Below, piece by piece: positions 33,322 to 35,672 of a stretch of 35,672 nucleotides of DNA. The notes beneath the pieces were generated by a model that was not told where the DNA came from, did not search any database, and was given only the letters and a program-made list of their open reading frames with translations. Where the stretch lies: assembly GCF_029258575.1 (NCBI RefSeq), contig NZ_JARHYI010000060.1, positions 1 to 35,672 on the forward strand, written 5' to 3'. Every line of letters begins with the position of its first letter. The first letter of the stretch is position 1. Both the position numbers and the translations under genes were made by a program. The DNA comes from Brachyspira sp. Lineage in GTDB: Bacteria > Spirochaetota > Brachyspiria > Brachyspirales > Brachyspiraceae.

Positions 33322-34461
33322 ATGGCTACAAAAATTAAAGTATTGGCTATTGATGATAGCGCACTAATTAGACAGTTACTTACTAAAATTGTTAATTCAG
33401 ATCCTGCATTAGAGATGATAGGAACTGCAGCAAATCCAATTTTAGCTGAAAATAAGGTCAAAAATCTTAAACCTGACATTATTACTCTAGATATTGAAAT
33501 GCCTGAAATGGATGGTATTACATATCTAAAAAAGCTTATGCTTAATAATCCAATTCCTGTAATAATGTTTAGTTCTCTTTTAGATAAACATAGAGAATTA
33601 GCTTTAGATGCTTTAAATATTGGAGCTTTTGATTATGTAATAAAACCTTCTGCAAATGTTAGAGATGGTGTTGAAGAATTAGCTACAGATTTGGTAGAAA
33701 AAATTAAAAATGCTTATGCAAACAGAGCAAAATTCTATAGAAAACATGGAGTTTCTGTTCCTAGCGAGCCTGCAGCTGCTACTACTGTAGAAAAAAGTTC
33801 TATAAGTTTAGAAGCACCTAAAACTGCAGGATTTAAAGTTTATCAGAAAAATACTGCAGATGTTATACTTCCTCTTACACCTTCAAGAGAAACTCCTATG
33901 GATAAAATTATTCTTATAGGTTCTTCAACAGGAGGTACTGAAGCTTTAATAGAATGTCTCAAAAATGTTACTCCTTCTGCTCCTCCTATAGTTATAGCTC
34001 AGCATATGCCTGAACATTTTACAACTTCATTTGCTAAAAGATTGAATAGTATTCTTAAAATTGAAGTATTTGAATCTGAAGATGGTATGAGTGTAGGAAG
34101 AGGTCAGGCTATACTTGCAAGAGGTGCTAAACATACCATGATTAAAGTAAGAAATGGTAAATATTATGTTGAAGTAAGAGATGGAGAGCCTGTTACAAGA
34201 CATAAACCTTCTGTAGATGTACTTTTCAGAAGCGGTGCTGTTTATGCTAAAAATAAAGCTATTGGTATAATACTTACTGGTATGGGTGATGATGGAGCTA
34301 ATGGTATGAAAGAAATGAAGGATGCAGGTGCTTATAATATAGCTCAAAATGAAGAAACTTGTACTGTTTTCGGAATGCCTAGAGAAGCAATTGCTAGAGG
34401 TGGTGTAGATGAGATTTTACCATTAGATAAAATACTTGCTGCTGCTCTAAAAAAAGTATAA
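33322..34461 (+). CDS. cheB: Chemotaxis methylesterase/deamidase CheB
   Basis: 379 residues. Receiver domain 1-125 with DDS near 13, phosphoacceptor Asp57 in LDIEMPEMDG and KPS near 108. A linker (about 140-195) joins it to the esterase domain with its triad: Ser202 in GSSTGG, His228 in AQHMPEHF, and an Asp of GMGDDGANG (323-324). It removes receptor methyl groups when phosphorylated by CheA. The stop lies 5 nt before the next gene, so that gene is in the same operon. Confidence 0.97.
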   Translation: MATKIKVLAIDDSALIRQLLTKIVNSDPALEMIGTAANPILAENKVKNLKPDIITLDIEMPEMDGITYLKKLMLNNPIPVIMFSSLLDKHRELALDALNIGAFDYVIKPSANVRDGVEELATDLVEKIKNAYANRAKFYRKHGVSVPSEPAAATTVEKSSISLEAPKTAGFKVYQKNTADVILPLTPSRETPMDKIILIGSSTGGTEALIECLKNVTPSAPPIVIAQHMPEHFTTSFAKRLNSILKIEVFESEDGMSVGRGQAILARGAKHTMIKVRNGKYYVEVRDGEPVTRHKPSVDVLFRSGAVYAKNKAIGIILTGMGDDGANGMKEMKDAGAYNIAQNEETCTVFGMPREAIARGGVDEILPLDKILAAALKKV

Positions 34462-34466
34462 TACAA

Positions 34467-35282
34467 ATGAACAAAAACATAGATTTATATGAATATATAA
34501 ATAAATGGGTGAGCGGATTTACTGCTTACCCATATTATAAAATAGAAAATAACTTGGATTTCATATCCAAGTTAATAGCTGTGCATAAAAAGTTTAATAG
34601 TATTTCTATTATTCCATCTGGTTCAAAAAGAAATAGAACTGATATTAGTTATATGGAATATCTTAATGTATTTCTTATACTAGAAGATACTGATAATAGT
34701 ACTGATACTAGGAAATTTAAATCTTCTATTTTAGAATTGATTAAAGATAATGATTTATATTCAAACAAGGTGAATATTACATCATCTACTTTAATTTTAG
34801 AATATGAAAGTGAAAAGATTGTATTAACTCCAGCCTTTAAGAATTTTGATGATAATGTTGAAGGTGCATTGGTTACAAATACTGATGGAGTGAATGAAAT
34901 ATTTTATCCAAAATTGGACAATAAAAATTTTGATAAAAAAGAACATGATTGTGGAAGTAATTTTGTTAATTTAGTAAAGTTATTTAAGCATATATTTTTA
35001 ACATTTTCTTCTGAAATTAAATATATAAATCAGTTGACTCCTTCTATAGTGGAAGCTCTTGTTTGGAATTTACCTGATGAATATTTTAGATTTAATAATT
35101 ATGATGAAGCTATATTGAAGGGAATTGAGTATATTTATGAAATGATAGCAAGTGATGATTATATGAGTCTTTCAGAAATTAATGATATAAAAGTTCTATT
35201 TTCAACCAGAAATAATATTAATAGAAAAGAAACATTGAAAGCATTATATGAATTAAAGCAATTTATACGTAACAATGTATAA
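34467..35282 (+). CDS. CD-NTase/SMODS-like protein lacking catalytic acids, last gene of che operon
   Basis: 271 residues, not a known Che protein. Its outline follows the nucleotidyltransferase fold of CD-NTases (cGAS/DncV-like): helical start, then SGSKRNRTDI (51-60, the GSxxxxTxI loop), a strand VFLILED at 68-74, later KIVLTPAF at 117-124 (family: VDVVPAF), then NFVNLVKLFKHI near 165-180 (family: RLlKyW) and TPSIVEALVWNLP near 195-207. Aligned without gaps, the metal-binding DxD is Tyr65-Leu-Asn67 and the third acid is Val119, so nucleotide transfer is unlikely. It could be a nucleotide sensor, a binding or structural relic, or an unrelated fold that mimics the pattern. It begins 5 nt after cheB without a clear ribosome site, so its translation is probably coupled to cheB. 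Confidence 0.5.
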   Translation: MNKNIDLYEYINKWVSGFTAYPYYKIENNLDFISKLIAVHKKFNSISIIPSGSKRNRTDISYMEYLNVFLILEDTDNSTDTRKFKSSILELIKDNDLYSNKVNITSSTLILEYESEKIVLTPAFKNFDDNVEGALVTNTDGVNEIFYPKLDNKNFDKKEHDCGSNFVNLVKLFKHIFLTFSSEIKYINQLTPSIVEALVWNLPDEYFRFNNYDEAILKGIEYIYEMIASDDYMSLSEINDIKVLFSTRNNINRKETLKALYELKQFIRNNV

Positions 35283-35313
35283 ATTATTATTTTTATAACT
35301 TCTAATAGTAATC

Positions 35314-35341
35314 TTGAATTAATTTCAGCTAATGATATAAT
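35314..35341 (+). promoter_or_regulatory. Promoter of the glutamine synthetase gene
   Basis: TTGAAT (35314-35319), 16 nt, TATAAT (35336-35341); start near 35348, leader about 45 nt with GGAG 10 nt before the ATG. It separates glnN from the chemotaxis operon; no terminator is visible in the 110-nt gap. Confidence 0.6.
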
Positions 35342-35392
35342 GAGCAAAATTATATTATAACTTTTATAGTAATTTTTTGGAGAAATACATAA

Positions 35393-35672
35393 ATGAAAAA
35401 AATACCAGAAATTTTCGGCAGCATGGTTTTCAATGATAATGTTATGAAGGATAAACTTCCTAAAGACATTTATAAAAAGCTAATAAAAACTATAAAAAAT
35501 GGTGAGCGTTTAAATTTAGAAGTTGCAAATGTAGTGGCTCATGCTATGAAAGAATGGGCTATAGAGAAGGGTGCTACACATTTTACTCATTGGTTTCAGC
35601 CTATGACAGGTGTAACAGCTGAAAAACATACAAGCTTTATAACCCAAACTGATGATGGTTCCATTCGTATGG
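35393..35672 (+). CDS. glnN: Type III glutamine synthetase (GlnN), 5' part only
   Basis: The first 93 codons, cut by the window edge. It starts MKKIPEIFGSMVFNDNVMKD; then VVAHAMKEWAIEKGATHFTH, WFQPMTGVTAEKHTSF and DDGSIRM follow, the N-terminal signature of the large GSIII family (about 700 residues), not of GSI or GSII. It forms glutamine from glutamate, ammonia and ATP. GGAG precedes the start, and a good promoter precedes that. The catalytic half lies outside the window. Confidence 0.88.
   Translation, partial: MKKIPEIFGSMVFNDNVMKDKLPKDIYKKLIKTIKNGERLNLEVANVVAHAMKEWAIEKGATHFTHWFQPMTGVTAEKHTSFITQTDDGSIRM

Overview
The window is very AT-rich DNA with strong codon bias toward A/T. It carries LptF/G-type lipopolysaccharide export, a GldG-type protein, a cyclic-nucleotide-binding/TPR protein and a large chemotaxis operon. 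Gene content and style fit a spirochaete, most likely Brachyspira; this is a judgement from remembered families, not a database match. No rRNA, tRNA, CRISPR array or intact insertion sequence was seen.

Layout. (1) 1-4.9 kb, minus strand, accessory-looking: a truncated unknown gene; just upstream of it a decayed radical-SAM gene whose fragments read as a prokaryotic viperin; a DUF3298-type lipoprotein; and two tandem family-2 glycosyltransferases with nearly identical 3' ends. (2) 5.0-9.8 kb, methionine/one-carbon block: a MetH that stops after its B12 domain, the missing reactivation domain as a separate gene just downstream, and an opposing methylenetetrahydrofolate-reductase-like gene. (3) 10.0-15.3 kb, plus strand: a small unknown gene with a possibly leaderless message, a GlmU-like uridylyltransferase, a secreted protein, a DUF2225 zinc protein and an LptF/G permease. 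(4) 15.3-18.8 kb, minus strand: GNAT acetyltransferase, proS, dxr. (5) 19.3-24.1 kb: a GldG-type ABC-auxiliary protein, a Wzx-like membrane protein and, on the minus strand, two linked cyclic-nucleotide-domain proteins. (6) 24.5-26.4 kb: nadE. (7) 26.5-35.3 kb: a chemotaxis operon in the order cytosolic MCP-like protein, STAS, cheY, cheA, cheW, cheR, cheD, cheB, then a protein with a nucleotidyltransferase (CD-NTase/SMODS-like) outline lacking all three catalytic acids. (8) The start of a type III glutamine synthetase gene, behind its own promoter, runs off the right edge.

The most unusual points are the ruined viperin, the apparently dead CD-NTase-like protein 5 nt behind cheB, and the membrane-free MCP-like protein that combines a degenerate receptor tip, a CheZ-like DxxxQ motif and a C-terminal CheR/CheB-tether-like pentapeptide. 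Promoters listed are sequence matches to the sigma-70 consensus (TTGACA/TATAAT) with 16-18 nt spacing; in DNA this AT-rich, -10 matches alone are cheap, so weight was put on the -35 box and spacing.
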